A stretch of 64,000 bases of DNA from Pseudomonadota bacterium (GCA_024743055.1 JANSXH010000009.1:1-64000), one strand, 5' to 3'; positions 32,532-42,359 are shown, numbered from the stretch's first letter. Made by a program: numbers and translations. The notes: a model not told the origin generated them from the sequence alone.

Positions 32532-34121
32532 CTAGTAAGCGAGAGCGCAGCCGTCCTTCCGGGATTCCGATCCCGCTGCCAATACACCGGTTTCGGGATC
32601 AATCATAATGATCTGTCCCCCGCCCAATGGCATGCTGGTATCCGCCAAGACATAGCCCATGTCGGTCAGTTCCTGCCGGACCGAAGCGGGTATCCCCTCT
32701 TCCACCTCTAGCACTCCATCATTATAGAAGGCCCGCGGGCTGTCGATAGCCTCCTGTGGGTCCATCCCAAAGTTCCAGATATTGGTCAGAACATGGCTAT
32801 GGCCAACCGGCTGATAACCACCGCCCATGACGCCATAGCAAATGGTTGCCTGATTACCACGGGTGACCATGCCGGGAATAATTGTATGCATCGGACGTTT
32901 GCCGGGGGCGACACAGTTCAGATGGCCGGGCTCAAGCACGAAGCCATAGCCCCGGTTCTGGAACATTACCCCGGTATCCGGACAGGCGATGCCGGAGCCA
33001 AACCCCTGGAACAAGGAATTAATAAAGGAAACAGCGTTACCATCCTTATCGACTACGGATAGATATACCGTGTCCCGATGCCGTTCCAATGCGTAAGCAC
33101 CAGTCGGATCCCCAGCCTTGCCGACATCGATATGGGATCTGAGCTGATCGGCGAACTCATCAGACAAAAGCATATCAAGCGGTACATCCACATGCTGCGG
33201 ATCAGCGACAAACTTGTCACGTGCGAGATAGGCCAGGCGTGCAGCTTCCGCTTCCAAATGCAAGCGCTTGGCTCCGTTAGGATCCAACCCAGACAGATCA
33301 TAGGCTTTGAGAATATTGATCATGATAAGGGCCGTAATGCCCTGCCCGCTTGGCGGTATCTGATGGATGGTATTGCCTTCATACTCCGCGGTAATAGAGC
33401 CAACAAAATCGGCCGAGGTATTGGCAAAATCATCCGCAGTATGAACGCCACCTGCCGCTTGCAAGCTGGCAGACATTTTTTCTGCGATTTCGCCTTCGTA
33501 AAAGGCGGATCGACCGGACTTGGCGACAGCCTTCAAGGTTTGGGCAAGCTCTGGCAGCTTCCAGACTGCTCCTGCAACCGGCGGTTTGCCATCTTTTAGA
33601 TACATTGCGGTTGACGCGTCGTTCTTGAGCAATCTTGGCGTGCCCATTTCCCAGTCAAGAGAGGTCCTCTGGGTGACTACAAAGCCATTTTCCGCGAAAT
33701 CAATAGCGGGTTGCAGGATATCGGCAAACGCCATACTTCCGAAACGCTCATGCAGCCGCGTCCAGGCGTCGATGGCCCCAGGAACAGTGATGGAGTGAGC
33801 GCTCTCTGCATCCATAGCGGTCATGCCCTGATCCAGCATATAGTCTGCGCTTAGCGCTGCCGGAGACCTGCCTGAGCCATTCAGGCCTTCTATCTCACTG
33901 TTTCCACCCATGGAAACAAGCGCAAAGCAATCGCCGCCAATACCGGTTTGCATGGGATCAACAACACATTGAACAGCACAGGCAGCAATAGCTGCATCCA
34001 TGGCGTTACCACCGGATTTCAGTATGGATAATCCAACTTGTGAAGAGTGGGTGCTGGAGGTAGCAACAGCTCCTTTAGTACCATAGGTAACAGAGCGACC
34101 CGCTTGATAAAAATTTCGCAC
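32532..34121 (-). CDS. ggt: Gamma-glutamyltransferase family protein
   Basis: 529 aa; GGNAMDAAIAACAVQCVVDPMQTGIGGDCFAL, RHRDTVYLSVVDKDGNAVSFINSLFQGFGSGI. Confidence 0.94.
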   Translation of the reverse strand: MRNFYQAGRSVTYGTKGAVATSSTHSSQVGLSILKSGGNAMDAAIAACAVQCVVDPMQTGIGGDCFALVSMGGNSEIEGLNGSGRSPAALSADYMLDQGMTAMDAESAHSITVPGAIDAWTRLHERFGSMAFADILQPAIDFAENGFVVTQRTSLDWEMGTPRLLKNDASTAMYLKDGKPPVAGAVWKLPELAQTLKAVAKSGRSAFYEGEIAEKMSASLQAAGGVHTADDFANTSADFVGSITAEYEGNTIHQIPPSGQGITALIMINILKAYDLSGLDPNGAKRLHLEAEAARLAYLARDKFVADPQHVDVPLDMLLSDEFADQLRSHIDVGKAGDPTGAYALERHRDTVYLSVVDKDGNAVSFINSLFQGFGSGIACPDTGVMFQNRGYGFVLEPGHLNCVAPGKRPMHTIIPGMVTRGNQATICYGVMGGGYQPVGHSHVLTNIWNFGMDPQEAIDSPRAFYNDGVLEVEEGIPASVRQELTDMGYVLADTSMPLGGGQIIMIDPETGVLAAGSESRKDGCALAY

Positions 34122-34235
34122 GATAGACCTTCAAATTTAAATGATTGTGGTCAAACATATAGACCATGATCCATCGATGTGCAAAAAGCAGCTGCCTTTG
34201 GGCCGGAAAATTCCGGTGAGTGGAAATTTCGTCTG

Positions 34236-34454
34236 TTACCAGACCCGGACAATGACATATTTGGTGAAGGCGTCATCAACATTTAGCTGGCTCGCGGCCC
34301 GCCAGGAGGCCAGGGCGTCCTCATACAGATCATAGAAACCCCGAACGTCGAGCTTCTTAATGTCAGTAAAGTCTTTACCGCGAGTGTCAGAGACTCTCCC
34401 TCCAAAGACGACGAACAGACTTTTTTCAGCTGTGCTTGATGATGTATCCGTCAT
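34236..34454 (-). CDS. DUF4170-like small protein
   Basis: 72 aa; SLFVVFGGRVSDTRGKDFTDIKKLDVRGFYDLYEDALASWRAASQLNVDDAFTKYVIVRVW. Confidence 0.7.
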   Translation of the reverse strand: MTDTSSSTAEKSLFVVFGGRVSDTRGKDFTDIKKLDVRGFYDLYEDALASWRAASQLNVDDAFTKYVIVRVW

Positions 34455-34592
34455 GGCAGCATATTTATCCTTTTGCTAAAGGCTGGGCCCGTTCGGAACG
34501 AGTTCCGAAGTAACTTCATGGGGCGGTTATAGCAAAGTCAGGAAAAGTTGCAATTAATCCTTATGGATCAGACAATTGGTCGCAGTCTGAAC

Positions 34593-35180
34593 CTAATCCC
34601 AATTGTCTCGAGATGCTGCCAGCCCAAAGGAAACGACCGTAAAGGACAATAGAACATTGAAGATACTTATAGTGTCCATACCGGTATTAAGGGCAATCCA
34701 TGAATCTGCTGTCTCCGTCAAGACTAAGCAAGCAACACCAAGCAACAGGTAAACAGCAAGCATACCACTTGAAATCAGGCGAATAAGGCCAACCAACAAA
34801 ATGACACCAACGACGACTTGTTGGCCGAACGAGGTAATATTCCACATTCCGAGCAGCAGAAGAATTGACAGGATGACGATAAGGAAGAGTAAGATCCACC
34901 ACCAGAACCGTGTGACAAAACCCGGCACAAGGCCACTTACCGCCCCCAACATAAAGGAAACAAGGCCGACTGATCCCGCGAACAAGCGGGCGGTGGCATA
35001 ATAGGTTTCGGCCACGGCAAATCCACCCGCTTTAAAAGTGCCAAGAACAGCCATGAAGAAAAAGGCAACGGCGCCAAACGCCCAGAACAGACTTGCCGGG
35101 AAAAACGCTTCACGGGCCAAATACAAAGAAATCAAACAACTCACGGCCAAAATGGCCTCAAACGCAACAAGTGTGCTCAT
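34593..35180 (-). CDS. Hypothetical multi-pass membrane protein
   Basis: 195 aa, about six hydrophobic segments. Confidence 0.65.
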   Translation of the reverse strand: MSTLVAFEAILAVSCLISLYLAREAFFPASLFWAFGAVAFFFMAVLGTFKAGGFAVAETYYATARLFAGSVGLVSFMLGAVSGLVPGFVTRFWWWILLFLIVILSILLLLGMWNITSFGQQVVVGVILLVGLIRLISSGMLAVYLLLGVACLVLTETADSWIALNTGMDTISIFNVLLSFTVVSFGLAASRDNWD

Positions 35181-35319
35181 ATCTCAAGTATACCGCCAGA
35201 TACAGATTTTTCCAAGTCAGCGATAATTCTTTGAAATTTGGCCTTTGCATGCTATCTGAAAGCTATAGTCACAATGGAGAAATCCCATCTCGCCTCCTCC
35301 CAAAAAACTGTTTAGTTCC

Positions 35320-37113
35320 ATGCCCATAGCGACTGTCCTGAGCCTGAGTTTCGGGGCACTGATGGTCATTGCCGTTCTCGCAGTTCTTGGTATCAGTCTG
35401 GTCTCCGGATTGAAGAACACGCGCGATCTATTGATTGATAAGGCAACTTCTGCCATGGACACCACCCGCGGTGACCTGATGGACCTGCTAAGTCCAGCGG
35501 AGGAGGAAGTGCGCTATATTGCCGAACTCATCCATGGGGAAGTCCTCGATATTGAGGATACTGAGGAGTTAGGAGACTTTCTGCTTGGCGGAGTTGCTGG
35601 AACACCGCAAATAGATTCCCTGACATTCATTAAGCCGAACTTTGACATTATTGCGGCAAACCGACAGGCAAAGCGGATTATCAGTCTGAATACCGCAGAT
35701 GATCCAGTTGCGGTCAAGACATTCAAGGCGTTATCAGAATTGACGGATGGCGCTTGGGGGCCCCTCCTGTATGTACCTCAATTGAATGATACCGTATTGA
35801 ACTTTGGCCAGCCTATTTTCCGAAACGGAAAGTTCCTAGGCGCACTCGTGGCCACCATTCCGGTTTCCGCCGTTAATAAGAAGCTTGAAGAAATTGAGGC
35901 CGACGATGACACCAAACGGTTTGTCCTCTACGGCAATGACAGCGTCCTGCTGCAACAGGTCAATAACGTGGAGCCGACATCATTGGATAACATGGAGTCC
36001 AATCTTTCCGTGGAAGGGGTTGTGCCCAAACTTGAGCAAATTGACGATAAGGTCCTGAAAAACATCTGGTCGGAGGAACGGGATCAGGTCGAGCTTCTGG
36101 GAGAGCAGGAAAACCTGAGCGCCCACTATCTCCAGGTCGGTAATGAGGGCTATCTTTATTTTTACAGTGTGCTGAAAGGGTTTACCGACAGAGATCTCAT
36201 TGTCGGCTATTGGGTACCTGACAAGGAAGCCAGTGCTGAGCTCAGGCGCCTTGCCATCGCCGGCATGACGGGCCTCGGTATCCTGATCGTCAGCGCAATC
36301 GTCGCCTTTGTATTGGGGCGTAAAATCTCGCGTCCCATATTGGAGCTCTCTCACGCTTCCCAGCTGATCTCGGAACTGGAGTTTGAAAAGGTAACAACGT
36401 TACCAGGTAGCCGCTTCAAAGAGGTCAATGAAGCCAACGAAGCCTACAACACCATGATCCGGGGCCTGATGTGGTTCGAAACCTATGTGCCAAAATCGCT
36501 GGTCCGCAAGTTGATCAATTCAGGCGAGGCCAGGTCTGAAGAACGTCTCGTTACCGTTATGTTCACAGATATCGTCAGCTTCACTCCTCAAGCAGAAGGC
36601 ATGAATTCAACAGAAGTGGCTGACTTTCTCAATCACCATTTTCAGCTGGTAACTGCGTGTATTGAAGAAGAAGGCGGCACCGTTGATAAGTTTATCGGGG
36701 ATGCGGTAATGGCCTTCTGGGGCGCTCCGGAGCTTCAAGAGGATCAAGCGGCACGTGCGTGTCGCTCTGCATTAGCCATACGAGATGCGATCAGGGCTGA
36801 TAACGACGAAAGAGTAGAAAATGGTCTACTACCGGTTCATATGAGGATCGGCATTCATTCCGGGCCACTAGTTGTCGGCAACATTGGCTCGCAGGGACGA
36901 ATAAACTATACCGTGGTCGGTGACACTGTAAATATTGCACAACGCATGGAACAGCTTGGCAAGACACTCGAACAAGGCCTTCAGAGCGATATTTTGACCC
37001 TGATCACCGATGCGACCTTCAAATCCGCCGGTGACGGGTTCACAGCTGAGGAAATTGGCGACCAGATGGTCAAAGGACGTGTTGATTCAGTCCGAATCTA
37101 TCGCCTCACCTGA
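35320..37113 (+). CDS. Membrane class III adenylate/guanylate cyclase with sensor and HAMP-like region
   Basis: N-terminal TM, second TM (GMTGLGILIVSAIVAFVLGRKISRPILELSHA), VTVMFTDIVSFTPQAEGMNSTEVADFLNHHF...DKFIGDAVMAFWGAP. Confidence 0.93.
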   Translation: MPIATVLSLSFGALMVIAVLAVLGISLVSGLKNTRDLLIDKATSAMDTTRGDLMDLLSPAEEEVRYIAELIHGEVLDIEDTEELGDFLLGGVAGTPQIDSLTFIKPNFDIIAANRQAKRIISLNTADDPVAVKTFKALSELTDGAWGPLLYVPQLNDTVLNFGQPIFRNGKFLGALVATIPVSAVNKKLEEIEADDDTKRFVLYGNDSVLLQQVNNVEPTSLDNMESNLSVEGVVPKLEQIDDKVLKNIWSEERDQVELLGEQENLSAHYLQVGNEGYLYFYSVLKGFTDRDLIVGYWVPDKEASAELRRLAIAGMTGLGILIVSAIVAFVLGRKISRPILELSHASQLISELEFEKVTTLPGSRFKEVNEANEAYNTMIRGLMWFETYVPKSLVRKLINSGEARSEERLVTVMFTDIVSFTPQAEGMNSTEVADFLNHHFQLVTACIEEEGGTVDKFIGDAVMAFWGAPELQEDQAARACRSALAIRDAIRADNDERVENGLLPVHMRIGIHSGPLVVGNIGSQGRINYTVVGDTVNIAQRMEQLGKTLEQGLQSDILTLITDATFKSAGDGFTAEEIGDQMVKGRVDSVRIYRLT

Positions 37114-37128
37114 CGTTGACAGCTAGTT

Positions 37129-37950
37129 TTAACTTGGTTGGTAGTAGGGATTAGTTCCATCTGCATGTTCGGTCACATCCAGAACATCGGTAATGCTCGG
37201 CACAAGTTGCTGGATCTCGACGGCAATGCCCTGTTTCAATGTCACATCGGCCATGCCGCAGCCCTGACAGCCACCATCCAGGCGGATATAGGCCCGATTG
37301 TCTTTGAGGTCGACCAAAGATGCCCGACCTCCATGGGCGGCAATTGAAGGATTGATCCGCTCCTGCAGCAAATTGCGAATAGCAACCCCTTCCGGTGTGT
37401 CCAGACCGGGTTTTGGCAGAGATTCTCTGTGATCCAGAACTGCCGTGATTTCCGGGATATAATGCCGCAGCATATTCTGAATACCGGTCAACATGGAAAA
37501 GGCTGATCCCTGAAGTTTCAAATACAGGGTCCCTGCTTTATAGCTATGGAAGCTGATATCTCCACCAGACTGTGTGACCGCCGGAACAATTCTTGTGGAC
37601 AGAAGGTCCTTGATCTGGTCGATGATTTCGGCATCAAACTCGCCTCCTTCGTCCGTCTGCGCATCCGGATTAACAACCGGATCACCGCTTTGAAAATGCT
37701 GAACAATGGCGCCAAAAATCAAGGTTCTGAGAGAATCCCAGCTGGCATCATCGGTCTTGGCAACCGTAATGCTTTCCTCATTGAGCGTGACATCGGCTAC
37801 ACCGTCAACAGTGTATAGACGTGCAGCCATGGGAGACATCGCCGAAGCGGTATCTTTAGAGACATTCAATGGACCGCTTGGCAGTACGGTCTGACCGGGA
37901 AAGAATTCCAGCTCTTTGGCTGTTTCGCCTGCTTTTGTCTGAATAAACAT
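37129..37950 (-). CDS. Nfu-type Fe-S scaffold/carrier, three-domain architecture
   Basis: MFIQTKAGETAKELEFFPGQTVLPSGPL (Nfu_N) + degenerate NifU-like domain + NfuA-like C-terminus INPSIAAHGGRASLVDLKDNRAYIRLDGGCQGCGMADVTLKQGI. Confidence 0.9.
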   Translation of the reverse strand: MFIQTKAGETAKELEFFPGQTVLPSGPLNVSKDTASAMSPMAARLYTVDGVADVTLNEESITVAKTDDASWDSLRTLIFGAIVQHFQSGDPVVNPDAQTDEGGEFDAEIIDQIKDLLSTRIVPAVTQSGGDISFHSYKAGTLYLKLQGSAFSMLTGIQNMLRHYIPEITAVLDHRESLPKPGLDTPEGVAIRNLLQERINPSIAAHGGRASLVDLKDNRAYIRLDGGCQGCGMADVTLKQGIAVEIQQLVPSITDVLDVTEHADGTNPYYQPS

Positions 37951-38057
37951 ATCTATTTCTCTGTTTTGGACCAACGCGAATGGAAAATGCTGTCCCTAAA
38001 CGCTATAAGCTCTGCACATATATACCTGTAAAACTAATAATAATAGCGGAGAAAACA

Positions 38058-38828
38058 ATGGCCAATTTTGTAGAAACGGAAATTGAGAATAGAGACTTCG
38101 GGAAAATCGCCCGCGTCACAGTCAATAATCAGCGTAAACTAAACACCTTGAATTCTACAGTCATTAGTGAACTTGACGCGACGTTTGATCAACTGGGCAA
38201 GCAGCCTGATATTGCCGCTGTCATCCTTACTGGCGCCGGAGAGAAGGCATTTGTTGGCGGCGCCGATATCGGAGAAATGGCCACCCTCAATCCGGAAACT
38301 GCCCGCACCTTCATTACCAACATGCACCATGTTTGCCAGAAAGTGCGATTTCTGCAGGTCCCCGTTATCGCCCGAGTCAACGGATATTCCCTTGGTGCAG
38401 GAATGGAGCTGGCGGCGTCTTGCGATATGATCGTTGCTTGCAAAAAAGCAGTCTTTGGCATGCCTGAAGTCAGGATTGGCGTTCCCTCTGTAATTGATGC
38501 AGCACTGCTTCCCAGTATCATCGGCGTGAACCGTGCACGAGATCTCGTCCTTACCGGCCGCACCTGGACGGCGCAAGAAGCCTATGAAGCTGGGCTGGTT
38601 CAGCGCCTATGCGAAAACGACAAACTCGACAGCGAAGTCGAAACAGTCCTTGAGGAAATACTGATAAGCGGACGGGAAGCGATCAAGATACAGAAACAGC
38701 TTTGCAATGACTGGGAAAACAGTCCCCTTGCGACAGGTATCCAGCTCGGAATAGATGCCTTCTCCAATGCCTTTACCACTAATGAGCCGCAAACCATGAT
38801 GCAGCAATTCCTTAACCGGGAGCGATAG
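38058..38828 (+). CDS. Enoyl-CoA hydratase/isomerase family protein
   Basis: AVILTGAGEKAFVGGADIGEMATLNPETARTF, RVNGYSLGAGMELAASCDMIVA; GGAG RBS before ATG at 38058. Confidence 0.94.
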   Translation: MANFVETEIENRDFGKIARVTVNNQRKLNTLNSTVISELDATFDQLGKQPDIAAVILTGAGEKAFVGGADIGEMATLNPETARTFITNMHHVCQKVRFLQVPVIARVNGYSLGAGMELAASCDMIVACKKAVFGMPEVRIGVPSVIDAALLPSIIGVNRARDLVLTGRTWTAQEAYEAGLVQRLCENDKLDSEVETVLEEILISGREAIKIQKQLCNDWENSPLATGIQLGIDAFSNAFTTNEPQTMMQQFLNRER

Positions 38829-38938
38829 GTCCTTATGGCTGCAGATCCTGAGACGTGCACTCAATTTAGATGCATAAATCGCCGTAATTCAGTATGTTTA
38901 CCTTCAGGTATTGTTCTGTTGGGGGGAACTGTCACGTG

Positions 38939-40120
38939 ATGCGTTATTTTTATAATGTCGTCTCAGGTGGAAGTCGTCAGACATTAAGTGGCGACGGGTT
39001 TGACCGTCTCATCACGGAGACGACCCATTCCCCCTTGTTGCGACGACGACGCTCGAAGGTAATTCTGTCTCGCATCCGTCTCCTGTCCATCCTTTGCCTG
39101 CTGGCATTTCCGATTGGTATTCTTCCAGACCTGATAGCTTTTGACACACCAACTGTTGCTACCTTAGCAATCAGTCGGGGACTTATTGCATTCTTGTTTC
39201 TATCCCTCTTCTTCGGTATCGGTAACGGAGAGACCATTCGGGACGCCTATCGGGCCTTAGCTATTTTCTTCGCTATTTTGCTGACATTCCAAGGCCTATC
39301 ACAGCCTTTGCTCGGGTTGAACACACCGTCAGCTATATCCGGAATTACCACGGCAGGATATGTACTCTTTCCGTTTCTGATCGTTGTTTGCATCGGTATC
39401 TTCCCTCTGACCGTCAAGGAAAGCTTTTTAACTCTGGTGCTATTTGCCGTTGCTCAGATCCTGATCTTGATCGTACTTCCGGAACAAGGGGATCCCTATC
39501 AACGCCTGGGAATTCTTATTTCCCTGTTAGCAGCAGGAATTCTCTGCGGATTCTCCGCTATTAGCCAACTTCTCTATATGGCGTCATTGGTGGACCAGGC
39601 CTCTGTTGATGCCTTGACGAATTGTTTCAGCCGCAATAGTGGGGAAGAGATTGTCGATGTTCAATATAAAATCGCCAAACGGGAAGGCTCACCTCTTGCA
39701 ATGGTGTTTGTCGACCTTGATGATTTTAAATCCATCAATGACAAGAACGGCCATGAAGCCGGTGACAAGGTCCTGGCAACCGCCGCTGACCATATTCTAC
39801 GCAATGGCCGCGAGTCAGACATTGTCATCAGATGGGGCGGAGAGGAATTCCTTCTCCTTCTGCCTAACACAGATTTAGAAGGCGCAGTCAAATCCGTCCG
39901 ACGCCTTAAGAATACGGGTCTAGGAACACGCCCGGACGGCGCTTTTCTGACCGCCAGTTTTGGCATAGTGGAAATGCAGGAGGCCGATGTCAGCAATTGG
40001 CCAACCCTAGTCGATCTCGCCGATGATCAAATGTATTTCGCGAAATCACATGGCGGCAATGAAATTTCAGTGTATGAATCTCCCACGCCTGAAAGTACTC
40101 CCCAACAGGCGGAAGGATAG
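38939..40120 (+). CDS. Membrane diguanylate cyclase (GGDEF family)
   Basis: Hydrophobic N-terminal region; DALTNCFSRNSGEE, FVDLDDFKSINDKNGHEAGD, IRWGGEEFLLLLP. Confidence 0.93.
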   Translation: MRYFYNVVSGGSRQTLSGDGFDRLITETTHSPLLRRRRSKVILSRIRLLSILCLLAFPIGILPDLIAFDTPTVATLAISRGLIAFLFLSLFFGIGNGETIRDAYRALAIFFAILLTFQGLSQPLLGLNTPSAISGITTAGYVLFPFLIVVCIGIFPLTVKESFLTLVLFAVAQILILIVLPEQGDPYQRLGILISLLAAGILCGFSAISQLLYMASLVDQASVDALTNCFSRNSGEEIVDVQYKIAKREGSPLAMVFVDLDDFKSINDKNGHEAGDKVLATAADHILRNGRESDIVIRWGGEEFLLLLPNTDLEGAVKSVRRLKNTGLGTRPDGAFLTASFGIVEMQEADVSNWPTLVDLADDQMYFAKSHGGNEISVYESPTPESTPQQAEG

Positions 40121-40127
40121 CGCCCGA

Positions 40128-40301
40128 ATGATTTTGAAAATACTGTCTGTGGCTTTTATCTGCCTGTTTATTGCCCGGATTCTCTTTGCCAGAAAATTGA
40201 AAGAAATGGGCAAAGCCGCCGATAGAACCATCAACCTGTTCCTCGTGGCCATCGCTATATTCTTGGGATTGCAGGCTATCTTCGTATACGGGCTGAGCTG
40301 A
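40128..40301 (+). CDS. Small (57 aa) hypothetical membrane protein
   Basis: MILKILSVAFICLFIARILFARKLKEMGKAADRTINLFLVAIAIFLGLQAIFVYGLS, two TM segments. Confidence 0.6.
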   Translation: MILKILSVAFICLFIARILFARKLKEMGKAADRTINLFLVAIAIFLGLQAIFVYGLS

Positions 40302-40315
40302 CGAACTAGTCACTC

Positions 40316-40389
40316 TGGAGCGGGCGAAGGGAATCGAACCCTCGTCGTAAGCTTGGGAAGCTTCTGCTCTGCCATTGAGCTACGCCCGC
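40316..40389 (-). tRNA. tRNA-Gly (anticodon CCC), CCA encoded
   Basis: RC GCGGGCGTAGCTCAATGGCAGAGCAGAAGCTTCCCAAGCTTACGACGAGGGTTCGATTCCCTTCGCCCGCTCCA. Confidence 0.96.
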
Positions 40390-40483
40390 GCCGGAATTCT
40401 TAAGTACAGAGTTGCCGGGGAAAGCTCAACAAAAATCGTGAAGGTCTTGACAGCCGCACAAGGTTAGCGATAATCCGTGCTCT

Positions 40484-40540
40484 GTGGTGATTTGTGCCGA
40501 CCGGCTTGCGACCACATTAAATAACACGCTAAAAGGTCGG
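40484..40540 (+). promoter_or_regulatory. SAM-II riboswitch
   Basis: GTGGTGATTTGTGCCGACCGGCTTGCGACCACATTAAATAACACGCTAAAAGGTCGG: P1 GTGGT/ACCAC, CCGACC pseudoknot with GGTCGG, GCTAAA tail. Confidence 0.9.
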
Positions 40541-40552
40541 GGCTCGTTGGAA

Positions 40553-40578
40553 CCTCGACTGATGGTCGGGGTTTTTTT
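40553..40578 (+). terminator. Intrinsic terminator (expression platform) after SAM-II aptamer
   Basis: CCTCGACTGATGGTCGGGGTTTTTTT. Confidence 0.85.
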
Positions 40579-40591
40579 ATGCCTCGAGGAA

Positions 40592-41809
40592 ATGATGACA
40601 AAAGATAGAGAAAACGATTCAAGACAAATCCCAAATTACGGGATAACAACTAACCTGGTGAGAGGTGGAACCGTACGGTCCCGCTTTAATGAAACATCAG
40701 AAGCCATCTTCATGAATTCCGGTTTCGTTTATGACAGCGCCGAATAGGCCGCAGGACGATTCAAAGGGGAAAACGAGGGCTATATCTATTCCCGATATGC
40801 CAATCCGACCCTGTCCATGTTTGAAAATCGTATGATCCTTCTTGAAGGCGCAGAGGCAGCGCGGGCAACTGCAAGCGGCATGGCAGCCGTCAATGCAGCA
40901 CTTTTGTCTCAAGTCAAAGCCGGAGATCATGTGGTGGCGCCCAAAGCCCTGTTCGGATCCTGCCTCTATATTATTGAAAATATCCTGCCGAGATTTGGTG
41001 TCGATATTACACTCATTAACGGTACCGATCTGGATCAATGGCAAAATGCAGTTACAGATCGGACAAGCTGCGTCTTTTTCGAGACCCCTTCCAATCCGAC
41101 CTTGGATCTCGTCGATATTGCCGCTGTATCGGATATAGCCCACAAAGTTGGTGCTAAAGTCATCGTCGACAATGTTTTTGCAACACCACTTTTACAGAAG
41201 CCGCTGGAGCTTGGAGCCGATATCGTCGTCTATTCAGCAACAAAACATATTGATGGTCAGGGGCGCTGTCTTGGAGGCATTGTTCTTGGGTCGGAAGAAT
41301 TTGTCGAAGATACTCTTGCACCGTTCCTTAAACATACGGGGCCAGCCCTCAGCCCGTTTAATGCGTGGAACCTCTTAAAAGGCCTCGAGACTTTAGAGCT
41401 AAGGGTGGCCCGCCAATGTGATACGGCGGAGGAAATCGCAGATTTTCTTGGAGATCATCCGGCGATCAAGCGGGTGATGTATCCAGGGCGGGACGATCAT
41501 TCGCAAGCCTCGCTTGCTCGGCAACAAATGGCGCGTGGCAGCACTTTGATCAGCTTCGAGCTTAACGGCGATCAGGAAAAAACGTTCCAATCACTCAATC
41601 GCCTGCAACTCATCGATATCAGCAACAATCTGGGGGATGCCAAATCCCTGATCACCCACCCGATGACGACAACCCATTCAAGTGTTGATGACGCAACCAA
41701 GGCTGAACTTGGCATCACGGAGGGTCTTCTGAGGCTGTCTATTGGGCTTGAGGATGTTGCGGATCTAAAAGATGACCTCGGCTTTGCCTTGAGCAGTCAA
41801 GTGGCCTAA
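40592..41809 (+). pseudogene. metZ: O-succinylhomoserine sulfhydrylase-like (MetZ) interrupted by in-frame TAG at 40745-40747
   Basis: One frame across two track ORFs: ...NETSEAIFMNSGFVYDSAE-TAG-AAGRFKGENEGYIYSRYANPTLSMFENRMILLEGAEAARATASGMAAV...VVYSATKHIDGQGRCLGG; status as pseudogene, sequencing error or readthrough unresolved. Confidence 0.85.
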
Positions 41810-41951
41810 TGCACAAGTCGAACCATTAGGCTTTCTCTCGATTTTGAGACCTTTTGGTTCGATTTACTGGACAAATCGACGGCATGTAGCAATATTTATA
41901 CTCAGTTCAGGGTTCCTTAAAAAGAGAGTCAGAGCCCAACAGGAGCGGAGT

Positions 41952-42359
41952 ATGGACAGGGATTGTGCTTATTTTAAAACCACGCAGGACATCGAGGTGT
42001 CCGTGGCGCCGGTTTTCCTGGTTGATCGATCTGTGCCCGAAGACAGTTTTTTCGTATGGGCATACAATGTACGGATCGAAAATAAGGGAAACCGAACTGT
42101 GACCTTGCGAAACAGGCATTGGCGCATTACCGACGCCGATGGCAACACTGAAATCGTCGATGGCGAAGGGGTGGTAGGAGAACAGCCAGTGCTGGAACCC
42201 GGACAATCCTATGAATATTCAAGTGGAACACCACTTTCAACACCCTCAGGTATCATGGTAGGCTCTTATCAAATGGAATCAGATGATGGTTTGTTTTTTG
42301 CCGTGGATATACCAGCTTTCTCACTGGACAGTCCGCATGAATCATCGTCTTTTCACTAA
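41952..42359 (+). CDS. apaG: ApaG family protein
   Basis: FVWAYNVRIENKGNRTVTLRNRHWRITDADGNTEIVDGEGVVGEQPVLEPGQSYEYSSGTPLSTPSGIMVGSYQM; AGGAGCGGAG before ATG at 41952. Confidence 0.96.
   Translation: MDRDCAYFKTTQDIEVSVAPVFLVDRSVPEDSFFVWAYNVRIENKGNRTVTLRNRHWRITDADGNTEIVDGEGVVGEQPVLEPGQSYEYSSGTPLSTPSGIMVGSYQMESDDGLFFAVDIPAFSLDSPHESSSFH

Noticed and set aside
35274-35315. Frameshifted N-terminus or 13-codon leader peptide (MEKSHLASSQKTV*) before the 35320 cyclase
   Set aside because: Too short and without a clear RBS or conserved motif; the cyclase ORF is complete with a plausible TM start.
40484-40591. Upstream part of ORF 40484..40747 as protein
   Set aside because: This segment is the SAM-II aptamer and terminator; metZ translation starts at 40592 or 40595.
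40745-40747. Pyrrolysine or a reassigned genetic code to explain the TAG
   Set aside because: No methylamine methyltransferase context, and TAG terminates several other genes in this window.
41818-41862. TCGAACCA/TGGTTCGA inverted repeat as a strong terminator after metZ
   Set aside because: Only 8-bp stem with a long loop and just TTT after it; too weak to call.
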